This document shows, piece by piece, positions 1 through 8,200 of a stretch of DNA of 64,000 nucleotides (its first letter is position 1; each line of letters opens with the position of its first letter). The stretch spans positions 372,001-436,000 of the forward strand of contig JAKCFM010000002.1 of assembly GCA_025041195.1 (NCBI GenBank), read 5' to 3'. The translations under genes and the position numbers were made by a program. Source of the stretch: Halobacteriales archaeon YIM A00013 (GTDB taxonomy: Archaea; Halobacteriota; Halobacteria; Halobacteriales; Haloarculaceae). The notes under the pieces were generated by a model. It saw only the letters and a list, made by a program, of their open reading frames with translations. It searched no databases and was not told where the DNA came from.

Positions 1-21
1 ACTGGAGGGCGACACGATATC

Positions 22-237
22 ATGACAGAGTCGATCACACTTGATCGTGGGCGACCGAACAGTGTCCAGGGTGCGGTCGGTCATTTCGACGAGCTGTCGG
101 ACGCCGCCATGGACTGTCTGATACAGTTCTGTGCCAACGAGCGTGGCGCTGGCGTCACCGGCGAGACCGCAGCGGAGCTCTCAGCGTACGACTGCATCAA
201 ATACGTCGAGTACGTCACGATTTCGTCGCCCGGCTGA
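22..237 (+). CDS. Small hypothetical protein at window edge, possibly 5'-partial
   Basis: A 71-codon acidic reading frame begins at ATG 22. The frame is also open back to base 1 with no stop, so this may be the end of a longer gene starting outside the window. It has two cysteines in its middle (residues 32 and 37) and one near the C-terminus, and no motif I recognise. It ends about 100 nt before the amidohydrolase that follows on the same strand. The composition (Asp/Glu rich, Lys poor) fits a haloarchaeal protein, but the length alone does not prove that it is a gene. Confidence 0.4.
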   Translation: MTESITLDRGRPNSVQGAVGHFDELSDAAMDCLIQFCANERGAGVTGETAAELSAYDCIKYVEYVTISSPG

Positions 238-340
238 ATCCGAATGACTCCCACCACCACACTGCGCCAACCCGTGTGTGGCTCGTGTGTGGGCTGTTGG
301 CCGCCATCCTATTGACGGCGTTCAGTGTTGTTCCGCGATG

Positions 341-1663
341 ATGTTACTGACAGGAACGGTCATCGCGGATGCTGAAACGATCATCGCCGACGGTGGCGTA
401 GTGGTAACCGGCTCCCGGATCGAGGCGGTGGGAGAGCGCTCGGCTATGGTAGCAGAATACCCTTCCCACGATGAGCGCCAGTTCGGGATCGTGATGCCAG
501 GATTGGTTGGTGGGCACGTCCATTCGGTGCAGAGTCTCGGTCGAGGGATTGCTGACGACACTGAGCTGTTGGACTGGCTGTTCGATCACGTGTTGCCGAT
601 GGAGGCGTCGCTGTCGGCCGAAGAGATGCGCGTGGCCGCCCAGCTTGGCTATCTCGAATGTCTCGAAAGCGGCACCACTACCGTGATCGACCATCTCTCC
701 GTCTCACACGCTGAAGAAGCGTTTGAGGCGGCCGGCGAGCTCGGCATTCGCGGGCTGCTCGGAAAGGTGTTGATGGATCAGCGCTCGCCCGATGGCCTCC
801 GTGAGGACACCGAAGACGGGCTTGCCGAATCTCGCCGGCTCATCGAGCGCTATCACCGATCGTTCGACGATCGCATTCGCTACGCCGTCACCCCACGCTT
901 TGCCGTCTCTTGCTCTGAAGCCTGCCTCCGCGGCGCTCGCGAGCTCGCCGACGAGTACGAGAACGTTCGCATTCACACCCACGCCAGCGAAAACCAGGGC
1001 GAAATCGAAACCGTCCAGGACGACACCGGCCTGCGAAACGTCGAGTGGCTCCACGAGGTCGGCCTCACCGGCGAGGACGTCATCCTCGCACACTGTGTCT
1101 GGACCTCCGAAGACGAACGCCAACTCCTCGCTGAAACCAACACCAACGTCACGCACTGTCCCTCGTCAAATATGAAACTCGCCTCCGGCATTGCCCCCAT
1201 CGAAGACTATCTCGAACGCGACATCACCGTCGCCATCGGCAATGATGGCCCGCCGTGCAACAACACACTCGACGGACTCACCGAAATGAAACAGGCGAGC
1301 CTCCTCCAGAAAGTTAACGCGCTTGATCCGACCGCAACGCCAGCCCCGACGATCTTCGAAATGGCAACCATCAACGGCGCACAGGCTGCCGGCTTCGAAA
1401 AATTGGGCGCACTCATACCCGGCTGGAAGGCGGATATCATCGGCCTCGAAACTGAGCTCACCCGCGCAACCCCGCTTCATGATCCACTCTCACACGTCGT
1501 CTTCGCCGCACACGGCGATGACGTCGTATTCACTATGGTCGATGGCGAGATCTGCTATGAGGAAGGCCAGATACAGACGATCAACGGTGACCAGGTTCGT
1601 GCAGCAGCGAGCGCAATCGAGCTGCCATCGGCAGAGAGACACGAGCCACCAGCCAGCCACTGA
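341..1663 (+). CDS. TrzA/AtzA-type amidohydrolase (purine-type deaminase), copy A
   Basis: A metal-dependent amidohydrolase of the cytosine-deaminase/chlorohydrolase/MTA-SAH deaminase family (440 aa). The metal-binding H-V-H is at residues 59-61. A THCPSSNMKLASG segment and an NDGPPCNN segment carry the later His and Asp ligands. Such enzymes hydrolyse amino or chloro groups from purines, pyrimidines or triazines; with the purine permease and hydroxylase genes nearby, guanine or an oxidised purine is a reasonable substrate guess. ATG 341 aligns with the start of the second copy at 33383; ATG 338 is directly before it, and a GTG further upstream at 278 adds unconserved residues. The core is nearly identical to copy B (six amino-acid differences in about 380 residues), while the first 18 and last 35 or so residues differ. 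Its stop lies 1 nt from the convergent phnE stop. Confidence 0.85.
   Translation: MLLTGTVIADAETIIADGGVVVTGSRIEAVGERSAMVAEYPSHDERQFGIVMPGLVGGHVHSVQSLGRGIADDTELLDWLFDHVLPMEASLSAEEMRVAAQLGYLECLESGTTTVIDHLSVSHAEEAFEAAGELGIRGLLGKVLMDQRSPDGLREDTEDGLAESRRLIERYHRSFDDRIRYAVTPRFAVSCSEACLRGARELADEYENVRIHTHASENQGEIETVQDDTGLRNVEWLHEVGLTGEDVILAHCVWTSEDERQLLAETNTNVTHCPSSNMKLASGIAPIEDYLERDITVAIGNDGPPCNNTLDGLTEMKQASLLQKVNALDPTATPAPTIFEMATINGAQAAGFEKLGALIPGWKADIIGLETELTRATPLHDPLSHVVFAAHGDDVVFTMVDGEICYEEGQIQTINGDQVRAAASAIELPSAERHEPPASH
401..1548 (+). repeat. 1148-bp inverted repeat, arm A (amidohydrolase core)
   Basis: This stretch matches the reverse complement of 32176-33323, with the same length and only scattered substitutions, for example around 825-860. 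Identity begins at GTGGTAACCGG (401) and ends at GATGGCGA (1548). Outside these points the two genes diverge at once, although the reading frame continues. This pattern fits recent gene conversion between paralogues, or a duplication trimmed by recombination. Confidence 0.9.
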
Positions 1664-1664
1664 C

Positions 1665-2519
1665 TCATCCGAGTGACGCTCGAACGCGCGAGGCAAGCCA
1701 GTCGCTCAAGAGCACAAGACCGAACACCGCAATGATCGCGGTGGTTAATCGCTGATACTGGAGTCGCTGCACGGTGAGCAGGAGATGATACCCGATGCCG
1801 CCCGCACCGACGAATCCAAGCACGGCGGCCGACCGAATGGTACACTCCCACCGATACACCGTGTAGGAGGCGACCGTCGCGGTGATCTGTGGAACCATAC
1901 CGTGACAGACGGCCTGCAATCTGGAAGCGCCAACGGTGGCAACAGCTTCGGTGGTCAGTGGATCCGTCTCCTCCAAGAAATCGGCAAACAGCTTGCCGAG
2001 CACGCCGGTGTTGTGCACCGCAAGCGCGAGCACGCCCGCAAACGGCCCGAGGCCGAGCGCCGTAACGAACAACACACCCCAGACGATCGCCGGGACGGCA
2101 CGACAGAACGATAAAAGCCAGCGAACGCCAGTGTGAACCAGTCGCCCACTCACCAGCCGCCACTCACTCGCACCAACGTAGAGCGGTCCTTCGTGGGTGA
2201 CTGAACTGGCACTGAGCAGCGATGCGGGGACGGCACAACAGACTGCGAGCCCCGTTCCGACGATGCTGATCGCCAGCGTCTCGACAATTGCCCACAGCAG
2301 TCCGTCTCGAACCGTTCGACCGACGAGATACGACCGGCTGAGATCCGGTGGCAACCCGGACTGAACGAATGCCAGCAGTTGCTGGCGAGCAGTTGGCGCG
2401 ACCAGTTTCGCTGGATCAAACGAGACGATCCAGCCGGAAACAACCAGACAAACGGCCCCAACAACGAGTCGGCCCTGCCAGCGACGACGGACGGAAGGGA
2501 GCTCACCCATACCAGCCAC
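1665..2519 (-). CDS. phnE: Phosphonate-type ABC transporter permease (PhnE-like)
   Basis: Integral membrane subunit (284 aa) of a PhnCDE-type importer. A hydrophobic segment near residues 18-34 is followed by several more, with the binding-protein-dependent transport signature region in the C-terminal half (segment VGASRLQAVCHGMVPQ, near residues 195-215). It follows phnC on the same strand with a short overlap; starts at 2519 or 2510 are both possible. The phnD-phnC-phnE order is a normal operon. No phosphonate-degrading genes (C-P lyase, phosphonatase) are seen here, so the substrate may be something other than a phosphonate. Confidence 0.85.
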   Translation of the reverse strand: MAGMGELPSVRRRWQGRLVVGAVCLVVSGWIVSFDPAKLVAPTARQQLLAFVQSGLPPDLSRSYLVGRTVRDGLLWAIVETLAISIVGTGLAVCCAVPASLLSASSVTHEGPLYVGASEWRLVSGRLVHTGVRWLLSFCRAVPAIVWGVLFVTALGLGPFAGVLALAVHNTGVLGKLFADFLEETDPLTTEAVATVGASRLQAVCHGMVPQITATVASYTVYRWECTIRSAAVLGFVGAGGIGYHLLLTVQRLQYQRLTTAIIAVFGLVLLSDWLASRVRASLG

Positions 2520-3300
2520 CGCCGTGGCGTGTTGGCGACGGAGACGACGGCGCTACCGATGGGTGCGGATGGGACTCCGAATCGGCGGCGAACAGGTCGG
2601 CCATTTGTCCATCAGTTACGTTCGCCACGGGTTCATCGAATGCAATCGTTCCGTCTGCCATCCCGATGACGCGATCGAACCGGCTCGTTGCGAGCGCAAT
2701 ATCGTGTAACGCAACGAGCAATGGCCGCGACCCGACGACGGTATCGAGCAGCTCAAGGATCGACGACCGAGTCTGCGGATCGAGATTGGCGGTGGGCTCA
2801 TCTGCCAACACGATCGACCCATCGGCGAGCAACGCCCGCGCAATCGCGACGCGCTGGCGCTGGCCGGCACTCAGCTGGTCGACCCTGGTGTCAGTTTTGT
2901 CGCCGAGTCCAACCGCTCGCAGGAGCTCGGTGGCGCGGTCGGTGCCCCCACCGCCAAACGGCGCGAGCAGTCCAGCAACGCCTGACTGTGTGGCCAGCTC
3001 TCCAACGCGAACGTTGGCCAGCGCCGTTCGGTGGCCAACGAGCGTCGTTCCCTGGTAGGCTAACTGGAGCTGGTGGGGGTCGGGTGGGGTGCCATCGACC
3101 GTTATTGATCCCGCATCCGGTGTCAGCCCACCGGCGAGGAGCCTGAGAAGCGTCGTCTTGCCAACGCCGGAGGGACCGACGACGGCAATCCGCTCGCCGG
3201 GAGCAACCACAAAGGAGATTGCCGACAGCACGGTTGTCCCTGAGAGCCGCTTTGTGACACCAGAAACACGAAGGAAGGGTGAGCCAGACGGATTGCTCAC
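2503..3300 (-). CDS. phnC: Phosphonate-type ABC transporter ATP-binding protein (PhnC-like)
   Basis: ABC ATPase of 265 aa. The Walker A is GPSGVGKTT near residue 42, the signature is LSAGQRQRVAIARALL, and the Walker B is SIVLADEPTANLD, followed by an LVALHD switch-His region. It energises uptake through the PhnE permease. Its start overlaps the stop of phnD by 4 nt, indicating translational coupling, and it overlaps the start of phnE. The N-terminal MSNPSGSPFLRVSGVTKRL is the normal beginning of an ABC domain. Confidence 0.92.
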   Translation of the reverse strand: MSNPSGSPFLRVSGVTKRLSGTTVLSAISFVVAPGERIAVVGPSGVGKTTLLRLLAGGLTPDAGSITVDGTPPDPHQLQLAYQGTTLVGHRTALANVRVGELATQSGVAGLLAPFGGGGTDRATELLRAVGLGDKTDTRVDQLSAGQRQRVAIARALLADGSIVLADEPTANLDPQTRSSILELLDTVVGSRPLLVALHDIALATSRFDRVIGMADGTIAFDEPVANVTDGQMADLFAADSESHPHPSVAPSSPSPTRHGGGWYG

Positions 3301-4163
3301 AGATCGACACCCGCCATCTCGACGGCGGATTCAAGCGACGTGAACGCCTCGTGTGCGATCGGAACGTATTCATCAACGTTCTGGGTGGCGAGGATGTCCT
3401 CGTGTTCGTCCGGAGAAAGCGAGGTAAACGCCGTCTGGAGGTCTGAACGCAACGAATCTGAGACGGACGGACCAACGGCCCACGGATAGTCCACAAACCC
3501 TGGAGAGCGCCATAGCTCTCGGATCGCAGTTGCGGATCCCGTCTCGCTGAGCCGGTCGAAGATCCTTGCGTTGAGCGTTCCCACCGTGTCGTCAGTGGCA
3601 CCAACGGTTTTTGCCGTTGCGTCATGCGCACCGGTGTGGGTGACCGACGCGAAATCAGTCCCGGGGGTCAGCTCGAACGCCGTTTCGAAATAGTAGGTCG
3701 GCATCACCGTCCCGCTCGTCGAGATCGGGTCGCCAAACACCAGTTCGAGCGACGGCGCTGATTCGACAACGTCGGCCATCGATTGCTGTGGGGCATCCAC
3801 CGGAACAATAAACGAACTGTGCCAGTTCGTCGTTCCATCACGTTTTCCCACGACAAACGGCGTTGCTGATGCCCGCTCGTGCGCCAGCATATACGAGACG
3901 CCACCGAAATACGCGACAGACAGCTGGTCCGTGGCCATGGCCTGGACAAGCCCGGCGTACTCGCTCGCCGTCTGCAGCTCAATCGGTCGTCCGAGCGTCG
4001 ATTCGAGATAATCGGCAAGCGCCGTGTTCTGCGATATCGCCGTATCAGGATCCACGTCGGGAACGATACCGATTGTCAGCGCATTGGCCCCACTCGACCG
4101 GAGACAGCCGGCCAGCGATACTGTTGTCAGTCCACTGAGCATCTCGCGTCGTGACAGCGTCAT
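3297..4163 (-). CDS. phnD: Phosphonate-type ABC transporter substrate-binding lipoprotein (PhnD-like)
   Basis: Periplasmic-type binding protein of 288 aa, expected to be lipid-anchored outside the cell. The N-terminus MTLSRREMLSG with LAGC shortly after is a Tat-like signal plus lipobox. The mature part begins with a TIGIVPDVDP segment and carries a GDPISTSGTVMP segment, as in PhnD/phosphite-binding families. I chose start 4163 rather than the in-frame ATG at 4190 because the RR motif follows directly and a TATA-like box (4187-4194) lies about 27 nt upstream, consistent with a leaderless message. It heads the phnDCE operon. The family also binds phosphite and thiamine-like precursors, so the ligand is open. 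Confidence 0.85.
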   Translation of the reverse strand: MTLSRREMLSGLTTVSLAGCLRSSGANALTIGIVPDVDPDTAISQNTALADYLESTLGRPIELQTASEYAGLVQAMATDQLSVAYFGGVSYMLAHERASATPFVVGKRDGTTNWHSSFIVPVDAPQQSMADVVESAPSLELVFGDPISTSGTVMPTYYFETAFELTPGTDFASVTHTGAHDATAKTVGATDDTVGTLNARIFDRLSETGSATAIRELWRSPGFVDYPWAVGPSVSDSLRSDLQTAFTSLSPDEHEDILATQNVDEYVPIAHEAFTSLESAVEMAGVDL

Positions 4164-4186
4164 GCCGTGATCGGTTTCCTGACCCA

Positions 4187-4194
4187 TCATAAGT
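4187..4194 (-). promoter_or_regulatory. TATA-like box of phnDCE
   Basis: On the minus strand this reads CTTATGAT, centred about 27 nt before ATG 4163. That is the archaeal spacing for a transcript that starts at or next to the start codon. Confidence 0.5.
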
Positions 4195-4259
4195 ACGTTG
4201 TGGGGACACACCGACGTGTGTCGCGTGAGAGTTAGCACAGCCGACAGCAATTCGCCGGT

Positions 4260-4487
4260 ATGGAGCTCGACGTTCGAAACACGATCTGTCCACAGACGAC
4301 ACTCGTCGTTCGACGGTGTCTGATGGAACTCGAACCAGGGGAGCAACTTACCGTCCGCGGTGATTATCCACCAGCAGAACGCGCAATCAAACGTGCCTGC
4401 TACCGCCACGGATTCCGCGTCTCCGGTGGCCAAACCGGCGAGCGTGAGTTTGTGCTCACCATCACCATCCCCGAGGAAAGCGAGTGA
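4260..4487 (+). CDS. TusA/SirA-like sulfur (or selenium) carrier with CPQT motif
   Basis: A 75-aa single-domain TusA-like protein. The N-terminal strand MELDVRNTICP places the catalytic cysteine at residue 10. The usual C-P-x-P is here C-P-Q-T. A VRGDYPPAERAIKRACYRHGF segment is shared with the second TusA-like protein at 7949-8200, so the two are paralogues. TusA proteins carry a persulfide to acceptors in thiolation, molybdenum cofactor or selenium metabolism. It is divergent from phnD and convergent with the ridA that follows (8 nt between stops). Its presence in this island suggests a role in delivering sulfur or selenium to the hydroxylase. Confidence 0.8.
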   Translation: MELDVRNTICPQTTLVVRRCLMELEPGEQLTVRGDYPPAERAIKRACYRHGFRVSGGQTGEREFVLTITIPEESE

Positions 4488-4495
4488 GTATGCCG

Positions 4496-4873
4496 CTATC
4501 GTGTGGCGATCGCTTCGATTTCGATTGCAGCGCCCTTCGGAACGGCGCCGACCTCGATCGCACTCCGCGCAGGAGGCTTCGGTCCGAAGAACTCACTGTA
4601 CGTCTGGTTCATCGCCTCAAAATCATCGATATCGTCGAGAAACACCGTCACTTTCAGCAGATCCTCCATGGTGAGTCCCTCGGCGTCGAGAATGGCAGCA
4701 ACGTTCGAGAGCGCCTGTTCGGTCTGTTTACCGATAGATTCGTCGGCGAGCAACGTCCCGTCGGCTGTCATGGGCAACTGACCGGCAGTAATGAGAATAT
4801 CACCATTTGTCATCGCCTGGCTGTACGCACCAACCGCTGCGGGTGCACCGTCGGTTGCAATTCGTCGTCGCAT
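4496..4873 (-). CDS. ridA: RidA family reactive-intermediate deaminase, copy 1
   Basis: A 125-aa YjgF/YER057c/UK114 protein. It shows the APAAVGAYSQA start, the ITAGQLPM segment and the C-terminal PPARSAIEVGAVPKGAAIEIE, which holds the conserved Arg used for substrate carboxylate binding. RidA hydrolyses enamine or imine intermediates released by PLP enzymes, and related proteins act in ureide or pyrimidine degradation. ATG 4873 matches the start of the paralogue at 31474, with a TTTTA element about 27-32 nt upstream. A second RidA, similar along its whole length, lies beside the other amidohydrolase copy. Confidence 0.92.
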   Translation of the reverse strand: MRRRIATDGAPAAVGAYSQAMTNGDILITAGQLPMTADGTLLADESIGKQTEQALSNVAAILDAEGLTMEDLLKVTVFLDDIDDFEAMNQTYSEFFGPKPPARSAIEVGAVPKGAAIEIEAIATR

Positions 4874-5031
4874 CACCCGATCATCGGTGCGGTCGACCCC
4901 TAAAAGCAGGTTTTCCCACGATCGTGTGTCGGTGCCACACAGATCGTGTGCTGGACACGATTGCCACCCCACACCCAAAGTGAACGGTTGTGTACCAAAT
5001 GCTTTTGACTCATTAGGAATCTGAACAATGC

Positions 5032-6471
5032 ATGCCAGACGATGACGAGTTACAAACGGTGTCTGTCGACCACCGCTCGTTGACAGACCGGTTGTTCGAC
5101 TCCAGTCGGCTTATCGAAACGTTCGAACTACACCGTCACGGCACGACGATTCAGACGGAGATCGTCGCCGGCCTGACGACATTTCTCACGATGTCGTACA
5201 TCATCGTGGTGAATCCAGCGATCCTTTCACAGGCAATATCGATACCGGGCTACACCACCGGTCAGGTGTTTCAGATGCTTGCAATCACGACGATACTGGC
5301 GAGTGCGCTGTCGTGTCTCGTGATGGCGTTGTACGCCAATCGCCCCTTCGGCCTGGCACCAGGGATGGGGTTGAACGCGTATTTCGCGGTGACGGTCGTG
5401 AACGGCATGGGCGTGCCGTGGCAGACCGCACTGGCAGCGGTGTTCGTCGAAGGGATTCTGTTCACGGCGCTCTCCGCAGTCGGCCTTCGACGAACCGTTA
5501 TCGAGCTGTTTCCACAGCCAGTGAAATACGCCATCGGAGCGGGGATCGGACTGTATCTGTTGTTGCTCGGACTCATCGAAACACAGATCGCGGTTGGCAA
5601 TCCGGACACGCTCATTTCGCTCGGGGCCGTGGCGAGCGATCCGATTGCGCTCGTGTCGCTTGCCGGGATATGTGCGATCGTCGTGCTCTACACCCGGGGC
5701 ACCTCCGGTGCCATTCTGATCGGCATCGGTGCAACTGCGCTTGCCAGCTGGGGATTGACGTTCGCCGGAGTGGTCGAACGGGGCGTCCTCACGCCAACGT
5801 CACTGCCGGAAATGCAGTACAACGTGCTGCCGCTGGTGGGCTCGTTCATCGACGGATTCGCGGCTGTCGATCCGCAGACGTTCATCATCGTCGTGTTCAC
5901 GTTCTTTTTCGTCGACTTTTTCGATACGGCGGGAACGCTGCTCGGCGTCGCGCAGTTCGGTGGATTTCTCAACGATGACGGCAATCTCCCCGAGATGGAC
6001 CGCCCATTGCTGGCTGATGCGATTGGAACTACCTTCGGTGCGGCGGTCGGCACGTCGACGGTAACCACAGTTGTCGAGAGTTCGACTGGCGTCGAAGAAG
6101 GGGGTCGAACCGGACTGACCGCGTTCGTGGTTGGGATTGCGTTTTTGTTTTCGTTGCCAGTGGTGTGGTTGATCGCGGCAATTCCAACGTTCGCGTCGTA
6201 TCTCGGGCTGATATTCGTTGGTCTGTTGATGTTTCAGAACGTCACAGACATCGAGTGGGACAAACCCGAGTGGCTCATTCCAAGCGGACTCACGATCGTG
6301 TTGATGCCACTGACGGCTTCGATTGCGAACGGCATCGCAGCTGGACTCATTAGCTATCCGCTGGTGAAACTCGCCAACGGTGAGCGCGACGACATGCACG
6401 TTGCGCAGTTCGTGATGGCGCTGTTGTTCGTTGGCTACTTCTGGGTGACTGCCGGCGGGTACACCCATTGA
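5032..6471 (+). CDS. AzgA-type purine (guanine/hypoxanthine) permease
   Basis: A polytopic NCS2-superfamily transporter of 479 aa with about 12 hydrophobic segments. Recognition rests on AzgA signatures: an FVDFFDTAGTLLGVAQFGG segment near residue 290, then LLADAIGTTFGAAVGTSTVT and a VESSTGVEEGGRTGLTA segment. Family members import adenine, guanine or hypoxanthine with protons, which gives the island an uptake route for purines. ATG 5032 follows an out-of-frame ATG that stops after five codons. The gene stands alone, convergent with mocA. Confidence 0.9.
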   Translation: MPDDDELQTVSVDHRSLTDRLFDSSRLIETFELHRHGTTIQTEIVAGLTTFLTMSYIIVVNPAILSQAISIPGYTTGQVFQMLAITTILASALSCLVMALYANRPFGLAPGMGLNAYFAVTVVNGMGVPWQTALAAVFVEGILFTALSAVGLRRTVIELFPQPVKYAIGAGIGLYLLLLGLIETQIAVGNPDTLISLGAVASDPIALVSLAGICAIVVLYTRGTSGAILIGIGATALASWGLTFAGVVERGVLTPTSLPEMQYNVLPLVGSFIDGFAAVDPQTFIIVVFTFFFVDFFDTAGTLLGVAQFGGFLNDDGNLPEMDRPLLADAIGTTFGAAVGTSTVTTVVESSTGVEEGGRTGLTAFVVGIAFLFSLPVVWLIAAIPTFASYLGLIFVGLLMFQNVTDIEWDKPEWLIPSGLTIVLMPLTASIANGIAAGLISYPLVKLANGERDDMHVAQFVMALLFVGYFWVTAGGYTH

Positions 6472-6481
6472 GCTGCTCCCG

Positions 6482-7084
6482 TCAGTCGCAGTAGCGATCC
6501 AGATCTTGGGGGGTATCAATATCCCGAACAACCCCAGCATCGGTACACTGGACGGCCCCAATGCTGCCACACTGATCGAAGAGCTGTCGGCCGCCACGAT
6601 CTCCCTCGATCGAGACGAGCGCGTCAAACCAGCGTTCTCCAAACAGGACCGGATTCGCTCGCTGTCCGTTGTATTCGGGATAGACGATCGTCGCGTCGGT
6701 CGACTGAAACCGATCGACGAGTCGGTCAAGCGTGGCGGGGTCGACGAACGGCATATCCCCCAGACAGTAGACGAGCCCAGCCCAGCCAGCATCTCGTGCA
6801 ATTTTGGCACCGAGACGGACCGTACTCGCCTGCCCGCTTGCGTAATCCTGGTTGTACCGCACTGTAACAGGACAGGAACGAACCGCCGAAGCGACTGCAC
6901 CCCTTGCAGCACCCGTCACCGCGACAACGGGCGTTGCACTGCTTGCACACGCGATAGCGGTTGTGTGATACACGATCGGTTCCCCCTCGATCGTGGCAAG
7001 CAGTTTGTTCGGAGCACCAAACCGCTGGCTCGTGCCGGCTGCGAGAACGATCGCACCCACCGGTGTTCGTGTTTCCCCACTCAT
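6482..7084 (-). CDS. mocA: Molybdenum cofactor cytidylyltransferase (MocA-like)
   Basis: A 200-aa nucleotidyltransferase of the MobA/MocA family. It has the N-terminal LAAGTSQRFG..K loop (residues 14-27), then YNQDYASGQASTVRLG and a CLGDMPFVD metal-binding segment. MocA attaches CMP to molybdopterin, making the cytosine dinucleotide cofactor used by xanthine-dehydrogenase-family enzymes. Its ATG overlaps the yqeC stop by one base (TAATG), so the two are coupled. Its position between a purine permease and yqeC ties it to the hydroxylase encoded at 11.8-14.7 kb. Confidence 0.88.
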   Translation of the reverse strand: MSGETRTPVGAIVLAAGTSQRFGAPNKLLATIEGEPIVYHTTAIACASSATPVVAVTGAARGAVASAVRSCPVTVRYNQDYASGQASTVRLGAKIARDAGWAGLVYCLGDMPFVDPATLDRLVDRFQSTDATIVYPEYNGQRANPVLFGERWFDALVSIEGDRGGRQLFDQCGSIGAVQCTDAGVVRDIDTPQDLDRYCD

Positions 7085-7860
7085 TATCTCACCCGACTCT
7101 CGGCCTGCTCACCGCCAGTCTCGACCCGCTCAAGATGACCGGTCCGAAACGAGGTGATGAGTCCCCAGTCGAAGACGTCACTCAGCTCGATCGCCGTCCG
7201 CACCACCGATCGGGCGCGACGACACAACGCGTCCGTGTCGGCCTTGTTGACGATTGGAACTGCCGTCATTGTCGGCGTAACGTCAGCACAGCCACCCTGA
7301 GGGCTCGCAAGCAGCGTCCCCATCGCGGTGGGCGTAAGCGGCGCGTCGGTTGATAGCCCAGTGATCGCACTGATGCGTTCGGATCGGTGAATCAGTTCGC
7401 TCTGAATGGGTACGCCGACGGCACGGACCGAAGCGACGACTCCGACGTGAGTGGCCTCGTCGGGAATAACGGGTTCGTGTGGCGCCGGCGCAGTGAGTTC
7501 TTTCTGGCGCGCGCCATCTGCTTTAACAACCAACCAATCGAATCGATTGCGGATGTGATCCGCAGAGAGTGCCGACGGTGGACATCCGTTGAGCTTTGCG
7601 TCGACGCGGTCAGGATTTTCTACGCGCGCGGTAGCGAATGCAACTGGGTGCTCGATAGAATCGGGGAGCGTCGGCGGGGAGCCGACGTGGACGGGCAGTC
7701 CGGACGGAACCGGCATCTTTGTTGTCGTCGTGTATCCCACGCAGTGGCCTCGTCGGGTGCCTTCGTGCGTGAGCTGTCGCATGGCGGTTTTTTTCCCACC
7801 GGCGCCAACGAACGCCACCATCGCTGCAGGGCCGAGGCCAAGCGCAGTCGAGAGCTGCAT
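7084..7860 (-). CDS. yqeC: Selenium-dependent hydroxylase accessory protein YqeC
   Basis: A 258-aa protein of the YqeC family, genetically linked to selenium-dependent molybdenum hydroxylases. A P-loop-like GAGGKKT lies at residues 19-25, a TTTTKM segment follows (residues 44-49), and a WLVVKADGARQKELTAP segment is characteristic of the family. The biochemical activity is not established; a nucleotide-dependent maturation role is usual. It is translationally coupled to mocA and divergent from the TusA-like/selD pair, leaving an 88-nt shared upstream region. Confidence 0.85.
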   Translation of the reverse strand: MQLSTALGLGPAAMVAFVGAGGKKTAMRQLTHEGTRRGHCVGYTTTTKMPVPSGLPVHVGSPPTLPDSIEHPVAFATARVENPDRVDAKLNGCPPSALSADHIRNRFDWLVVKADGARQKELTAPAPHEPVIPDEATHVGVVASVRAVGVPIQSELIHRSERISAITGLSTDAPLTPTAMGTLLASPQGGCADVTPTMTAVPIVNKADTDALCRRARSVVRTAIELSDVFDWGLITSFRTGHLERVETGGEQAESRVR

Positions 7861-7948
7861 GATTGCGTGGAGTTCTGTCCATACTACAAAACTGTTTCGC
7901 CGACAGATTGCCCACTATCTCTTTGTGAGTCCGAAATCGACAGACGCC

Positions 7949-8200
7949 ATGGCTCGCGTAGACGTGCGCGATGAGATCTGTCCACGACCAGCGCTCCTGG
8001 TCCGCGACGCACTGGAGACAGTGACCGACGACGAATCACTCATCGTCCGCGGCGATTACCCACCCGCAAAACGGAATTTGAAACGACTCTGTTCGAACCA
8101 TGGGTTTGGCGTCACTGAGCGATCAGCCCCGGATGGAGAGTTCGAACTACGGATCGATCCCTCGGACACCGCGATGGAGGCGTCAAATGACAGCCGATGA
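7949..8200 (+). CDS. TusA/SirA-like sulfur/selenium carrier coupled to selD
   Basis: An 83-aa TusA-fold protein with catalytic Cys11 in the canonical C-P-R-P motif (residues 11-14) and an IVRGDYPPAKRNLKRLC segment shared with the paralogue at 4260. The C-terminus runs 14 nt into selD in another frame, so the two are almost certainly co-translated. Orphan selD genes are known to travel with SirA/TusA-like proteins. A likely role is to carry Se or S to or from SelD and the XdhC/YqeB proteins. Confidence 0.85.
   Translation: MARVDVRDEICPRPALLVRDALETVTDDESLIVRGDYPPAKRNLKRLCSNHGFGVTERSAPDGEFELRIDPSDTAMEASNDSR

Noticed and set aside
1665-4163. Phosphonate utilisation operon
   Set aside because: Only the transporter is present; no degradative gene is visible in the window, so naming the pathway is not supported.
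5800-6912. 370-codon minus-strand frame crossing azgA and mocA
   Set aside because: It runs opposite the permease gene and through mocA in another frame, and has an Arg/Gln-rich non-halophilic composition.
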